Source: Prolixibacteraceae bacterium
Lineage (GTDB): Bacteria; Bacteroidota; Bacteroidia; Bacteroidales; Prolixibacteraceae
DNA length: 64,000 bases
Assembly (NCBI GenBank): GCA_030602265.1
Contig: JAUWAB010000005.1
Location: 1-64,000, forward strand
Reading direction: 5' to 3'
The position numbers and the translations under genes are program-made. The notes under the pieces were generated by a model. That model was not told the DNA's origin and searched no databases. It saw only the letters and a program-made list of their open reading frames with translations. Below, one piece after another: positions 35,680 to 44,594 of this stretch. Every line of letters starts with the position of its first letter. Positions within the stretch are counted from its first letter, which is position 1.

Positions 35680-35695
35680 ACTGTCTTCAGACAGT
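35680..35695. repeat. Inverted repeat in the vWA/M28 divergent region
   Basis: ACTGTC-TTCA-GACAGT lies 49 bases before the M28 ATG at 35744. It could be an operator or a 5' leader hairpin; no T-run follows. A TAAATTTA box at 35661-35668, one mismatch from TAnnTTTG, lies just upstream. Confidence 0.4.
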
Positions 35696-35743
35696 TAAAC
35701 TCAGCGCAATAAGGGGATCTGATCATTCTAAAAAAGTAATTAT

Positions 35744-37534
35744 ATGACATTCAGGAAGAAGCATTACATTGTCCTTTATCTGGCACTTTGGTTAATCCTG
35801 ATTGCAATTCCTTCCGGTGCAAATCCGGGAGGCAGCAGGGATACCGTATTAATCAGGCAGATCGTTTCCTATCTGGCTTCTGATGGTCTCGGCGGGAGAA
35901 AGTCTGGTGAACCAGGCGACTCCCTTGCGGCAATGTACATCTCGCATATACTCCGTAGTCAGGGATTAGAGCCTCTGTTTTCAGACGGCCTGCAACCTTT
36001 CTCACTTGTATCATCAGTCGAAATGGGTGAAAATAACAGTCTGTCATTCAATAATATTAACTTTGAGGCCAAGAGTGATTTCCTGCCATATTCATTCACG
36101 GCAAACAGCCGGGTTTCTGCTCCGGCCGTATTTGCAGGATATGGCTTTTCTATTTCTCAGGACAACCTGCAATGGAATGATTATCCAGATGACCTGGCCA
36201 AGGGAAAATGGGTACTTATACTGAAAGGTGATCCCGAAATTGACCAGCCGGAATCTGTCTTTTCCCCATATTCGGAAGACCGTTACAAGGTGCTTGCAGC
36301 ACAGGACAAAGGGGCGGCTGGAGTTATTCTGGTTGCCGGTCCGAAATTTAATGAGAAGGACGAGCTTCAGGGTATCTTTTATGACAAGAACAGCAGCAGA
36401 TACTCAATTCCCGTCATTCAAATCAACCGTAAGACTGCAGACCTCCTCCTGTCGCAATCCGGAAAATCTGTTGAACAGCTTGAGAAAGAGATTAATGAAT
36501 TGAGGAAGCCTGTCGGTTTTAGCATAAACCAGGTTGTTACAGCGCAGGCAGAAGTTATTCAGAAGACGGTAATGTCTCAAAACATTGCCGCATGGTTACC
36601 TGGCAATGATCCTTTGCTGAAGGAAGAATATATCGTTATTGGTGCCCATTACGACCATTTAGGAATGGGAGGGCCCGGCTCGGGGTCAAGGATGCCGGAT
36701 ACGCTGGCCATACATTACGGAGCCGACGATAATGCCTCGGGGGTAGCCATGGTGGTTGAACTGGCCCGACGGTTTGCCCATGAAAAAAATAACCGGCGCA
36801 GTATTATTTTTGCCGCCTTTGGTGCAGAAGAGATGGGACTTATAGGAGCTACAGCATTCACATCTGATCCTCCTGTTGATCTTCAATCCGTGAAGGCGAT
36901 GTTCAACTTTGATATGGTTGGAAGGCTCGATAATAACACCAGATCGTTAAGTATAGGTGGCAGCCAGACTGCAGCCGAAACAGAAGATTTGCTCAGCAGC
37001 CTGAATAAGAACTTTTCTTTACAGCTTTCACCGGAAGGTTCAGGCCCTTCAGACCATGCCGCGTTTTATATGCAAAACATCCCTGTATTCTTTGTTTCTA
37101 CCGGTGCGCATGGAGATTATCATACCCCAGGTGACACGGAAGACAAAATTAATTACGCGGGAATGGCCGAAATTGCCGATTATATGCAGGAAGTAATCCA
37201 CGAAGTATCCAACCGTGCGGAAGTCCTGAGTTTCAAAGAGTCAGGCTCCATGACGAGAAGAAGCAGGGGAGGCAGGCTAAAGGTTACATTAGGTGTCATG
37301 CCTGATTTCGCCGGCCAGGAAAAGTCCGGGCTCAGAATAGATGCGGTAACCAAAGATAAGCCAGCTGCCCGGGCGGGTGTTGTTAGGGGGGACATCATTA
37401 CCGCCATAAACGGAAATCCTGTCGGTAACATCTATGACTATATGAACAGGCTAAATGCTTTGGAAGAAGGGCAAACCATCTCGGTTGATATTATTAGAGA
37501 AGGGAAACCAATGGTGATTATTGTTCAACTTTGA
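35744..37534 (+). CDS. Exported M28 metallopeptidase with PA and PDZ domains
   Basis: A 596-residue secreted protein with a Sec signal (about 1-25). A PA-type insert occupies roughly 105-240 (DKGAAGVILVAGPKF). The M28 catalytic core has the metal ligands in order: HYDHLG at about 300, GADDNASGVA, the EEMGLIGA Glu pair, DMVGR, and GPSDHAAF with the last His at about 440. A PDZ domain closes the chain (LRIDAVTKDKPAARAGVVRGDIITAING, about 525-596). Such enzymes are aminopeptidases or carboxypeptidases acting on peptides or released sugars' amino compounds outside the cytoplasm. Its stop overlaps or abuts the next gene, whose ATG follows two bases later, so the two are probably cotranslated. Confidence 0.9.
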   Translation: MTFRKKHYIVLYLALWLILIAIPSGANPGGSRDTVLIRQIVSYLASDGLGGRKSGEPGDSLAAMYISHILRSQGLEPLFSDGLQPFSLVSSVEMGENNSLSFNNINFEAKSDFLPYSFTANSRVSAPAVFAGYGFSISQDNLQWNDYPDDLAKGKWVLILKGDPEIDQPESVFSPYSEDRYKVLAAQDKGAAGVILVAGPKFNEKDELQGIFYDKNSSRYSIPVIQINRKTADLLLSQSGKSVEQLEKEINELRKPVGFSINQVVTAQAEVIQKTVMSQNIAAWLPGNDPLLKEEYIVIGAHYDHLGMGGPGSGSRMPDTLAIHYGADDNASGVAMVVELARRFAHEKNNRRSIIFAAFGAEEMGLIGATAFTSDPPVDLQSVKAMFNFDMVGRLDNNTRSLSIGGSQTAAETEDLLSSLNKNFSLQLSPEGSGPSDHAAFYMQNIPVFFVSTGAHGDYHTPGDTEDKINYAGMAEIADYMQEVIHEVSNRAEVLSFKESGSMTRRSRGGRLKVTLGVMPDFAGQEKSGLRIDAVTKDKPAARAGVVRGDIITAINGNPVGNIYDYMNRLNALEEGQTISVDIIREGKPMVIIVQL

Positions 37535-37536
37535 TT

Positions 37537-40431
37537 ATGATGAGAAAAACCCTGCTTCTGTTTGTCCTTGCCTGTATGGTTGGCCCTCTATACGGTCAGT
37601 ATTTCAGTACAGGAGAAGATCCTGCAAATATTCGCTGGAGACAGATTTCTACACTTAATTTTCAGCTTATTTATCCGGAGAGTTTTGAGGTACAGGCTCA
37701 TAAACTGGCCAATTATTTCGAAAAAGTCTATCAGTACGGCTCCGGGACATTAAATCACAAGCCCAGGAAGATATCTGTAATATTCCATACCAGAACAGTC
37801 AGATCAAACGGTCTGGTGGCCTGGGCTCCAAGAAGGATGGAAATTTTTACCCCGCCGCATCAGGAAATATACGCACAGGACTGGCTGGAGCAATTAGCGA
37901 TCCATGAATTCAGGCATGTGGTTCAGATCGACAAAATACACACGAGTCTGCCGGGAATTCTTAAGATCATTTTCGGAGAACAGATCGGAGCGCTTGTAAC
38001 GGGTGCATACCTGCCATTCTGGTTTCTTGAAGGTGATGCAGTCGTTTCTGAAACTGCTCTGAGTAATCATGGCAGAGGCAGATTGCCATCGTTCCTGATG
38101 GAGCACAGGGCTCAGGTGGTTGAGAAAGGTGTATTTTCATTTGACAAAGCGTTCAACCGGTCATACCGGGATTTTGTCCCCGACCATTATAAACTCGGAT
38201 ACCATCTGGTTGGTGAATCCCGTGCCAGATACGGGGCTGAACTTTGGGAAAACGCCATTGACCGTATTTCAGGAAGACCATGGTCGGTTACCCCGTTAAA
38301 CAAATCATTGAAGCTTCAAACCGGATTGAACCAGGATGGCCTTTATAAATCGATTTTTGACAGCCTCAGGCATGTGTGGATGAAGGAAGACGCTACCCTG
38401 ATCCCGGTTCAGCAGGATACCATCAGTGCATTGGCAGATGTATACACAAACTATCTTCATAATCACCTATTACCCGATGGGAAATCAATAGCCCTGAAAT
38501 CCGGTTTTGATGACATCCCTCATTTTGTGATGATAGACGAAAAAGGCAATGAAAAGAAGATCTTAACCCCTGGTCAAATTCTGGATGAATCGGTAGGCTA
38601 CAGAAATCACCTTATGGTGTGGTCAGAGTTTGTCCCGGATATGCGCTGGGCACACAGCGGCAGGAGCCTGATCCGGATATTTGACACAAAGAACATGACA
38701 GAGAGGTCGTTTTTCCCTGAATATAAATGCTTTGCGCCAGCCATTTCTCCTGATGAACAATATGTAGCCGTCGTGGAGGTCAATTTTGAGAACGAATACT
38801 ACCTCTCTGTATATAATGCTATTTCAGGCGATCTTGTAATCCGATATCAGACTCCCGGAAACCATTACCTTTTCAGTCCGGCATGGGTCAACGGTTCAGG
38901 GTTGGCTGCGATTGTTCTGACCAGGGAAGGGAAGCGTCTTGCACTGATCGACCCGTTTGAAGATCGTCTGGAGTACCTGTCTGTTGCTCCGGGACATGAA
39001 ATCAGGCAACTGGTATTTCACAACGGTAAACTCTATTTTATAAGTGGCCATTCCGGAAGGGATGAATTGTGGAGTTACGATCTGGAGGATAACTCATATG
39101 GCCGGCTAACCATTGCCCGGTTTGGCCATGCTTATCCGGCCATCGATCCTGCAGGAAACCGGATTTTGCTAAGTGATTACACATCCCGCGGTTATCAGTT
39201 GGTTTCGGTGAATCTCAACAAAAACGCACTTCAGCAATCAAGTCAGGTAACCAGTGCCAACTATTCTCTTGCTGAGGTGCTTGCATTACAGGAACCCGGT
39301 GTCATCGATTTTGAATCATCCGATACCCTTCGTTATAATTCATCAAAATACAGTAAAGCACAGAATATATTTAAGTTTCACAGCTGGGCGCCTTTTAATC
39401 TTGATGTGGATACGTATGATCTTTCCCCAGGGATAAGTATGGTATCCCAGAATATTCTGGGTACTGCTGAAACAACGCTTGGTTACAAATGGAATTCGAC
39501 AGAAGAAGCTGGACGATATTTTGTAAATTTTGAGTATAGAGGATTGTATCCAATTGTAAAGTTGTCAGCCGGAACAGGAAGAAGGGAAGCAGAATTTCTT
39601 GAGATACAGGTATATAGGGATCAGCAAGGTCAGGTGGTAAGGCAGGATACGGTAACGAAACGGTTTAACTGGACAGAACGGGATTTTACCTTGGGCAGTC
39701 GTGTGCCATTAAATTTTACAAGGGGAGCGTATTTCAGGTTACTTCAGCCGGAAGTCAGTTACAAAATAACCGGATACAGTCACGATACATCGACACCATC
39801 CAGCTTTATAAAAGGTAATATCCAGACATTGATGTATCGTCTGTACTATCATCAGATAAGGCGTCAGGCTTACAGGGATGTAATGCCGGACGCAGGGATC
39901 GTCGCAGATGCAGGATTCAGGCATTCTCCTTCAGGAAAGAACAATCCGGGTACCCTGGTCTCAGGCCAGCTCCGGCTCTATTTGCCTGGGATGATGCGTA
40001 ACCATGGCACTTCTCTTTACACAGGACTGCAATTCAGGGATAGAGGGGAGAAATATTCATTCAGTGATGTGGTCCGGATGCCGCGGGGATGGTATTCCAT
40101 GAACAATAATCAACTGGGAATCATCGCTCTGGATTACAGTATGCCCTTGTTTTACCCCGACTTGAACCTGGGCAGGTACATATACTTCAGGAGAGTGCGG
40201 ACTTCTGTCTGGGGAGATATGGCTAACCTCCGGGGTGACATATACAGGGATGGAAAAATCGAGGGAACATTCAGCAGAAATCTTACATCGGTGGGAATTG
40301 ACCTGACATCTGACATCAATATTTTACGGCTTTATGCTCCGGCAAACGCAGGTATTCGGACCATTTTTCTGCCGGAAACCGGTAAATTCAGGATTGAGTT
40401 TCTTTTCTCAGTCGATTTCACCTCTTTTTAG
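37537..40431 (+). CDS. Zincin / beta-propeller / outer-membrane barrel protein, function unknown
   Basis: A 964-residue exported protein, counted from the ATG at 37537, two bases after the M28 stop. The Sec signal is MMRKTLLLFVLACMVGPLYG. Residues 25-260 resemble a peptidase-MA (gluzincin) domain: LAIHEFRHVVQ holds HExxH near residue 123, and FLEGDAVVSE near 163 supplies a candidate third metal ligand. Residues 280-570 contain TolB-like propeller repeats (FAPAISPDEQYVAVVE, PAIDPAGNRILLSDY). Residues 615-964 are beta-rich and end in an aromatic strand (KFRIEFLFSVDFTSF) typical of outer-membrane barrels. The family is widespread in Bacteroidota but uncharacterised. It runs 24 bases into the convergent phosphoesterase gene. 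Confidence 0.78.
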   Translation: MMRKTLLLFVLACMVGPLYGQYFSTGEDPANIRWRQISTLNFQLIYPESFEVQAHKLANYFEKVYQYGSGTLNHKPRKISVIFHTRTVRSNGLVAWAPRRMEIFTPPHQEIYAQDWLEQLAIHEFRHVVQIDKIHTSLPGILKIIFGEQIGALVTGAYLPFWFLEGDAVVSETALSNHGRGRLPSFLMEHRAQVVEKGVFSFDKAFNRSYRDFVPDHYKLGYHLVGESRARYGAELWENAIDRISGRPWSVTPLNKSLKLQTGLNQDGLYKSIFDSLRHVWMKEDATLIPVQQDTISALADVYTNYLHNHLLPDGKSIALKSGFDDIPHFVMIDEKGNEKKILTPGQILDESVGYRNHLMVWSEFVPDMRWAHSGRSLIRIFDTKNMTERSFFPEYKCFAPAISPDEQYVAVVEVNFENEYYLSVYNAISGDLVIRYQTPGNHYLFSPAWVNGSGLAAIVLTREGKRLALIDPFEDRLEYLSVAPGHEIRQLVFHNGKLYFISGHSGRDELWSYDLEDNSYGRLTIARFGHAYPAIDPAGNRILLSDYTSRGYQLVSVNLNKNALQQSSQVTSANYSLAEVLALQEPGVIDFESSDTLRYNSSKYSKAQNIFKFHSWAPFNLDVDTYDLSPGISMVSQNILGTAETTLGYKWNSTEEAGRYFVNFEYRGLYPIVKLSAGTGRREAEFLEIQVYRDQQGQVVRQDTVTKRFNWTERDFTLGSRVPLNFTRGAYFRLLQPEVSYKITGYSHDTSTPSSFIKGNIQTLMYRLYYHQIRRQAYRDVMPDAGIVADAGFRHSPSGKNNPGTLVSGQLRLYLPGMMRNHGTSLYTGLQFRDRGEKYSFSDVVRMPRGWYSMNNNQLGIIALDYSMPLFYPDLNLGRYIYFRRVRTSVWGDMANLRGDIYRDGKIEGTFSRNLTSVGIDLTSDINILRLYAPANAGIRTIFLPETGKFRIEFLFSVDFTSF

Positions 40432-41700
40432 GGTTATGAAAGTAATTTCAGCGGGCATATCCACTCTTAGTGGTATCCCGATGGTACCCAATCCCCGGTT
40501 GACGTAAAGATAATTTCCATTGTAAGCATAAAGTCCGGCCCATGTTTTACGTGACAACCAGATGAGGCTAAACTCTATTCCGGCTAATTTAATGCCCCAC
40601 TGAAGCCCGTGACTATGGCCGGAAAGCGTTAGTGGAAAGCCATCGAGATGCCTGATTACTGAATACCAGTGAGAAGGATCATGGGAAAGCAGAATTGTAA
40701 AAGACCCGGGAGGAATCTCTCCTGTACTTTTTTGCAGATCGGCATACTGAGGGAATGGAGGATGTCCCCAATTCTCAACACCTGCAACATATATGGTATC
40801 CTGGCCAATGACGACCGGAACAGAGCGGTTTAAAAGAAGGTTAAAACCAAAATCACTGAAAGCCTGCATTATCCTTCTGCGGTTTTCATCCTTTTGTTCC
40901 CTGTCAGGCCAACGGTAATAGTCACCGTAATCATGGTTCCCCGGCACAGCAAACTTGTAACCGGCCCTGAACTTGTTGAAAATGTCGGCCCATCCTTGCG
41001 TTTCTGTAGCAAAATTATTCACCAGATCGCCTGTAAACACGAGAATATCAGGGTCAAATTCATTGTTGGCGGTAACAGCGCGGTCAAACATCTCTGGGTA
41101 ATGAAAATTGCCCAGATGGGTATCGGAAATATGTGCAATCCGGATGCCGTCAAAAGCTTCAGGGAGATCAGGAAACGCCAGAACAAGCTCCTGTTTTTTC
41201 AGAGAACGGGATCCAAAGGTAAAACCCCAAATAAAAATCAACAAAACAGCGGCAGAAATTATAGTCCCGCAATGCGAAATGGTGGTTTTCAGCCTGACCG
41301 ACCTGGACAGGACCAGAGATACCAGTCCAGCCAGTGCAAGCGGGAGACGGGTAAACAAATCGGTTATTAAAATTGAATTATAGAAAAAATAGAGTGAATA
41401 ACGTTCATTGGTGGCCGTGTTGTAGGGAAAAATAAACAATATAAAAAAGGATAATGCCTGAACAATGGAAAAGATCACAAATAATGGGGCTGGTTTGACA
41501 GGTAATGATTTATTGGCAAAGGTGGTCCGGAGAGCATACCAGGCCGCTGCTGACAGCATTAAATAGACCATCAGAAAAATTAAACCACTGGAAAAAGGAA
41601 TATTACGCATAACCGGCAGATTACCTCCATATAAAATTGAACCATACAAATATGCAATAAAAATATATAAGGAATCACCAGAAAGGGTAGGGGTTACCAT
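40408..41700 (-). CDS. Membrane-anchored metallophosphoesterase
   Basis: A 430-residue protein. Residues 1-170 contain five or so hydrophobic helices. Residues 180-430 are a calcineurin-like phosphoesterase: AHISDTHLGNFHYPEMF, VFTGDLVNN, VPGNHDYGDYY, a LLSHDPSHW loop and TLSGHSHGLQWG give the full DxH, GDxx, GNHD, H and GHxH ligand set for two metals. This architecture is that of YkuE/YaeI-type phosphodiesterases, some of which act on lipid or lipopolysaccharide intermediates; the substrate is unknown. Its stop codon lies inside the end of the zincin gene on the opposite strand, a 24-base convergent overlap with no terminator between them. Confidence 0.9.
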   Translation of the reverse strand: MVTPTLSGDSLYIFIAYLYGSILYGGNLPVMRNIPFSSGLIFLMVYLMLSAAAWYALRTTFANKSLPVKPAPLFVIFSIVQALSFFILFIFPYNTATNERYSLYFFYNSILITDLFTRLPLALAGLVSLVLSRSVRLKTTISHCGTIISAAVLLIFIWGFTFGSRSLKKQELVLAFPDLPEAFDGIRIAHISDTHLGNFHYPEMFDRAVTANNEFDPDILVFTGDLVNNFATETQGWADIFNKFRAGYKFAVPGNHDYGDYYRWPDREQKDENRRRIMQAFSDFGFNLLLNRSVPVVIGQDTIYVAGVENWGHPPFPQYADLQKSTGEIPPGSFTILLSHDPSHWYSVIRHLDGFPLTLSGHSHGLQWGIKLAGIEFSLIWLSRKTWAGLYAYNGNYLYVNRGLGTIGIPLRVDMPAEITFITLKRGEID

Positions 41701-42099
41701 TGTAAATACTTAAATACACATATGTATATTTACAGGCATCGTAATTTACATTTCCCAACACCTAAAATCAGAAGACCCTATAAGCTTAATTACATAAGTC
41801 AACAATTAGTGAATTACTATTAATATTTTTTATAAAGTTCACATAATCAGTATTATAAGATTATATACCTTAATATATACATTAATTATTTTCATCTTAA
41901 TCGATGCTTATTAGCTGAAAATTGCTTAAAATTATTTATATATTACTTATAACCAGTATTATATACGTTTTATATCTACAATTACTTTATTTAATGCCTT
42001 TTAATATAAAAAATTGATTATCTGATTATTATCTCCTATTTCAGGGGAATTGTTTCTGATGACGCTATGAATTGGCCTTCATGATATAATTTACAAAAC
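41701..42099. other. Very AT-rich non-coding gap
   Basis: No frame, tRNA or clear hairpin is visible. In 41821-42000 only 32 of 180 bases are G or C (18 percent), far below the flanking coding DNA. There is a near-palindrome at 41711-41729 (around CATATG) and a repeated CAGTATTATA near 41848 and 41952. The region may hold A/T-tract promoter elements or binding sites of a DNA-bending protein; I cannot assign it. Confidence 0.5.
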
Positions 42100-42130
42100 T
42101 TTGAAAACAAAATAATTCTGATTACATTTG
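42100..42130 (+). promoter_or_regulatory. Consensus promoter of the XRE regulator, embedded in an inverted repeat
   Basis: TTTG (42100-42103), exactly 19 bases, then TACATTTG (42123-42130): a perfect Bacteroidota promoter. The start codon at 42139 is only eight bases beyond the -7 box, so the mRNA should have almost no leader. GAAAACAAA (42103-42111) and TTTGTTTTC (42127-42135) form a nine-base inverted repeat that overlaps both promoter elements and could be the regulator's own operator. Confidence 0.75.
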
Positions 42131-42138
42131 TTTTCATT

Positions 42139-42540
42139 ATGAAAGATCGTATCAGGGAATTCATGGATCAAAGGAAGCTTAGTCCTTCCGAACTGGCTGA
42201 TATTATTGGGGTTCAGCGATCAAATGTGTCTCATGTATTATCCGGTCGCAATAATCCCGGGTCTGCATTTATTGAGAAGTTGCTGCATTCATTTCCTGAA
42301 CTGAATGCCAGGTGGCTGATACTTGGGGCTGGACAAATGATTTCCGGTGAGGAATCCCATAAGCCTCCTCAGGTTAACAACGATTTGTTTACCTCACCGG
42401 CAAAGCAGGAGGTTCCTGAAATAACCCGCAAGCCTTTAAATGAGCCTGCTTATGCTAAGTCTGCAGTTAACAGCAAGATTGAAAGGATAATCATTTTCTA
42501 TTCAGACAAAACCTTCACCGAATACAGGCCGGGGGGCTGA
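42139..42540 (+). CDS. XRE-type helix-turn-helix regulator
   Basis: A 133-residue protein. Residues 1-65 are a Cro/CI-type HTH (MKDRIREFMDQRKLSPSELADIIGVQRSNVSHVLSGRNNPG). A linker follows, and the protein ends in a short conserved segment (IERIIIFYSDKTFTEYRP) that is common in Bacteroidota members of this type. There is no peptidase or sensor domain. The start is placed at 42139 because it opens the HTH helix directly, although the promoter leaves hardly any leader. An inverted repeat over the promoter suggests autoregulation. Target genes are unknown; the AT-rich gap upstream and pyrK downstream are the nearest candidates. Confidence 0.88.
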   Translation: MKDRIREFMDQRKLSPSELADIIGVQRSNVSHVLSGRNNPGSAFIEKLLHSFPELNARWLILGAGQMISGEESHKPPQVNNDLFTSPAKQEVPEITRKPLNEPAYAKSAVNSKIERIIIFYSDKTFTEYRPGG

Positions 42541-42565
42541 CCGTCTCCGATAATCAGCATATCAC

Positions 42566-42596
42566 TTTCACAACACATGAATGTTAACTATATTTG
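42566..42596 (+). promoter_or_regulatory. Bacteroidota promoter for pyrK-pyrD
   Basis: TTTC (42566-42569), a 19-base spacer and TATATTTG (42589-42596). It leaves a leader of about 110 bases before the pyrK ATG at 42717, long enough for regulation, though I recognise no known riboswitch there. Confidence 0.6.
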
Positions 42597-42716
42597 CTGT
42601 TGTATTGCCAGAGGTGCAGTTAGACCGCAAAACTATCTGCCACCGGCAATAATCTGCCTGTTAAAACCGGTTTACGGATTGATATATGGCAAATTAAAAC
42701 AGAACAATTTATCCAT

Positions 42717-43490
42717 ATGAGAAAGATAGTAGAAAATTTCACTGTCATCAGTAATGAAGCCTGCAACCTGACTAATTTCCATATTACGCTGCAATCGGAC
42801 CATCCGTTGGCTGAGGTATTTCCAGGACAATTCACCAACATCGAAATACCGGACAACAAAGATGTATTTTTAAGAAGGCCGTTTTCCATTTTTGAGGTGA
42901 ACAATGAAAACAGGACAATTTCTGTTTTGGTAAAGGTTTTAGGCCGCGGATCGCTAACGCTTTCGGAGGTACGCACAGGAAGCAGATTAAGCCTGATCTA
43001 TCCTTTGGGTAAAGGTTTTACTCTGCCGGCACCTGATGAGCGGATCCTGGCCGTTGGTGGCGGCAGTGGTGTTGCACCCGTACTTCATCTGGTCAGATAT
43101 GCTGAGGCCAATCCCGGTTCAGCAGATGTAATCTTAGGGGCAAAATCAGAGACCGAGCACCTAAACGCTATTGACAGTTACGGAAAGTACGCGGGTTTAC
43201 ATTACACCACCGACGACGGGACCATGGGGGTTAAGGGACTGGTGACTGATCATCCGCTGTTTGGAGACCTGGCCAGGTACGACAGGATATATGCATGCGG
43301 ACCATTACCCATGATGAAGGCAGTGGCCAGGGAAGCCTTCAGGGCAGGAGTTAGTTGCGAAGTCTCTCTTGAAAACTTAATGGCCTGTGGATTTGGCGTT
43401 TGTCTTTGCTGTATTGAACCAACAGTTAAAGGAAATTTGTGTGTTTGTACCGAAGGACCTGTATTTAATATAAACGATTTGAAATGGTAA
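42717..43490 (+). CDS. pyrK: Dihydroorotate dehydrogenase electron-transfer subunit PyrK
   Basis: A 257-residue flavoprotein. The FAD-binding barrel holds [11 protein letters not shown] (RxYS-type motif, about 55-65), the pyridine-nucleotide domain holds [18 protein letters not shown], and the C-terminal [2Fe-2S] site is given by the Cys cluster in [17 protein letters not shown] and the later Cys in CVCTEGP. This is the PyrK subunit of class 1B dihydroorotate dehydrogenase, which passes electrons from PyrD to NAD. The gene overlaps pyrD by seven bases. A start other than the ATG at 42717 is not needed. Confidence 0.95.
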   Translation: MRKIVENFTVISNEACNLTNFHITLQSDHPLAEVFPGQFTNIEIPDNKDVFLRRPFSIFEVNNENRTISVLVKVLGRGSLTLSEVRTGSRLSLIYPLGKGFTLPAPDERILAVGGGSGVAPVLHLVRYAEANPGSADVILGAKSETEHLNAIDSYGKYAGLHYTTDDGTMGVKGLVTDHPLFGDLARYDRIYACGPLPMMKAVAREAFRAGVSCEVSLENLMACGFGVCLCCIEPTVKGNLCVCTEGPVFNINDLKW

Positions 43491-44395
43491 ATTTATCTGT
43501 TAAGATCAAAGATCTTGCCTTGAAAAATCCGGTCATGACAGCTTCCGGATGTTCTGGTTTCGGAGAAGAGCTGGCTGATTTTTATGATGTATCACAGCTC
43601 GGGGCGATCCTGCTTAAAGGCATCACTCCCCGCAACCGGGACGGTAATTTATACCCCAGAATGGCTGAAACAGCTTCCGGGATGCTTAATGCGGTCGGTT
43701 TACAGAACAAAGGGGTTGATTACTTTATCAGTGAAATTTACCCAAGAATTAAAAATTATGATACTAATCTGATAGTCAATGTAAACGGATCTACAGTTGA
43801 AGAATATATTGAGGTAACGGAAAAAATCAATGAACTAGACCGGGTTACAGCCATGGAGCTCAATATCTCCTGCCCAAATGTGAAGGAAGGCGGTATGGCC
43901 TTTGGAGTGAGCTGTCCGAGTGCTGAATATGTAACCAGAGAAATAAGAAAGGTTTATGACAAAACACTTATAGTAAAACTTTCACCAAATGTAACCGATG
44001 TTACCGAAATAGCAAAGGCAGTTGAGGCCCAGGGAGCTGATAGCGTATCATTGGTTAATACCTTTCTTGGTATGGCCATTGATTCTGAAACACGTAAACC
44101 TTTACTTTCGACAATCACCGGAGGACTCTCAGGACCAGCTATTAAACCTATTGCTCTCAGGATGGTATGGCAAGTGTCGAATGCTGTAAAAATACCGGTT
44201 ATCGGCTTAGGTGGTATTATGAATGCAGCAGATGCCATTGAATTTCTACTTGCCGGTGCTTCTGCCGTACAGGTTGGTACAGCTATTTTTAAGGATCCCC
44301 GGATTCCCCTGCAGATTATCGATGGCATCGAAAACTATTTACAACGACATCATTTTAACGATATATCCCAGTTAATCGGAGGTTTACAAGTGTAA
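43484..44395 (+). CDS. pyrD: Dihydroorotate dehydrogenase class 1B catalytic subunit PyrD
   Basis: A 303-residue FMN enzyme. [15 protein letters not shown] opens the barrel, [11 protein letters not shown] and the NISCPN motif (Cys130, the catalytic base of class 1B) follow, and the phosphate-binding segment is [29 protein letters not shown]. With PyrK it oxidises dihydroorotate to orotate and reduces NAD, which suits cells without a respiratory-chain quinone route for this step. The start overlaps the pyrK stop by seven bases, so expression is coupled. A small inverted repeat (CATTTG-AATATA-CAAATG, 44398-44415) follows the stop. Confidence 0.96.
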   Translation: MVNLSVKIKDLALKNPVMTASGCSGFGEELADFYDVSQLGAILLKGITPRNRDGNLYPRMAETASGMLNAVGLQNKGVDYFISEIYPRIKNYDTNLIVNVNGSTVEEYIEVTEKINELDRVTAMELNISCPNVKEGGMAFGVSCPSAEYVTREIRKVYDKTLIVKLSPNVTDVTEIAKAVEAQGADSVSLVNTFLGMAIDSETRKPLLSTITGGLSGPAIKPIALRMVWQVSNAVKIPVIGLGGIMNAADAIEFLLAGASAVQVGTAIFKDPRIPLQIIDGIENYLQRHHFNDISQLIGGLQV

Positions 44396-44594
44396 ACCAT
44401 TTGAATATACAAATGTAAACATATATTATTTCTCTTGCTTAGTCAGTGACGGACAAATCTTATTTATTGTGTCATTTTGTCAGGATGGATTTTTCTTGAA
44501 AAAAATATATAAAAACAAGATTGCAATGTGAACATTTCAATCTTTCCATTGTTTTTTAAAGTATAAATTACAATCCACATAATATTTTATACTT

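Noticed and set aside
41848-41961. Two copies of CAGTATTATA about 100 bases apart, considered as a CRISPR or att repeat
   Set aside because: Only two short copies are seen, with no conserved spacing, no cas or integrase gene and base composition that makes chance repeats likely.
42706-42720. DnaA-box-like TTATCCATA near an AT-rich stretch, suggesting an origin
   Set aside because: Only one imperfect box was found and dnaA is absent; the AT-rich gap is several hundred bases away and lies before a regulator gene.
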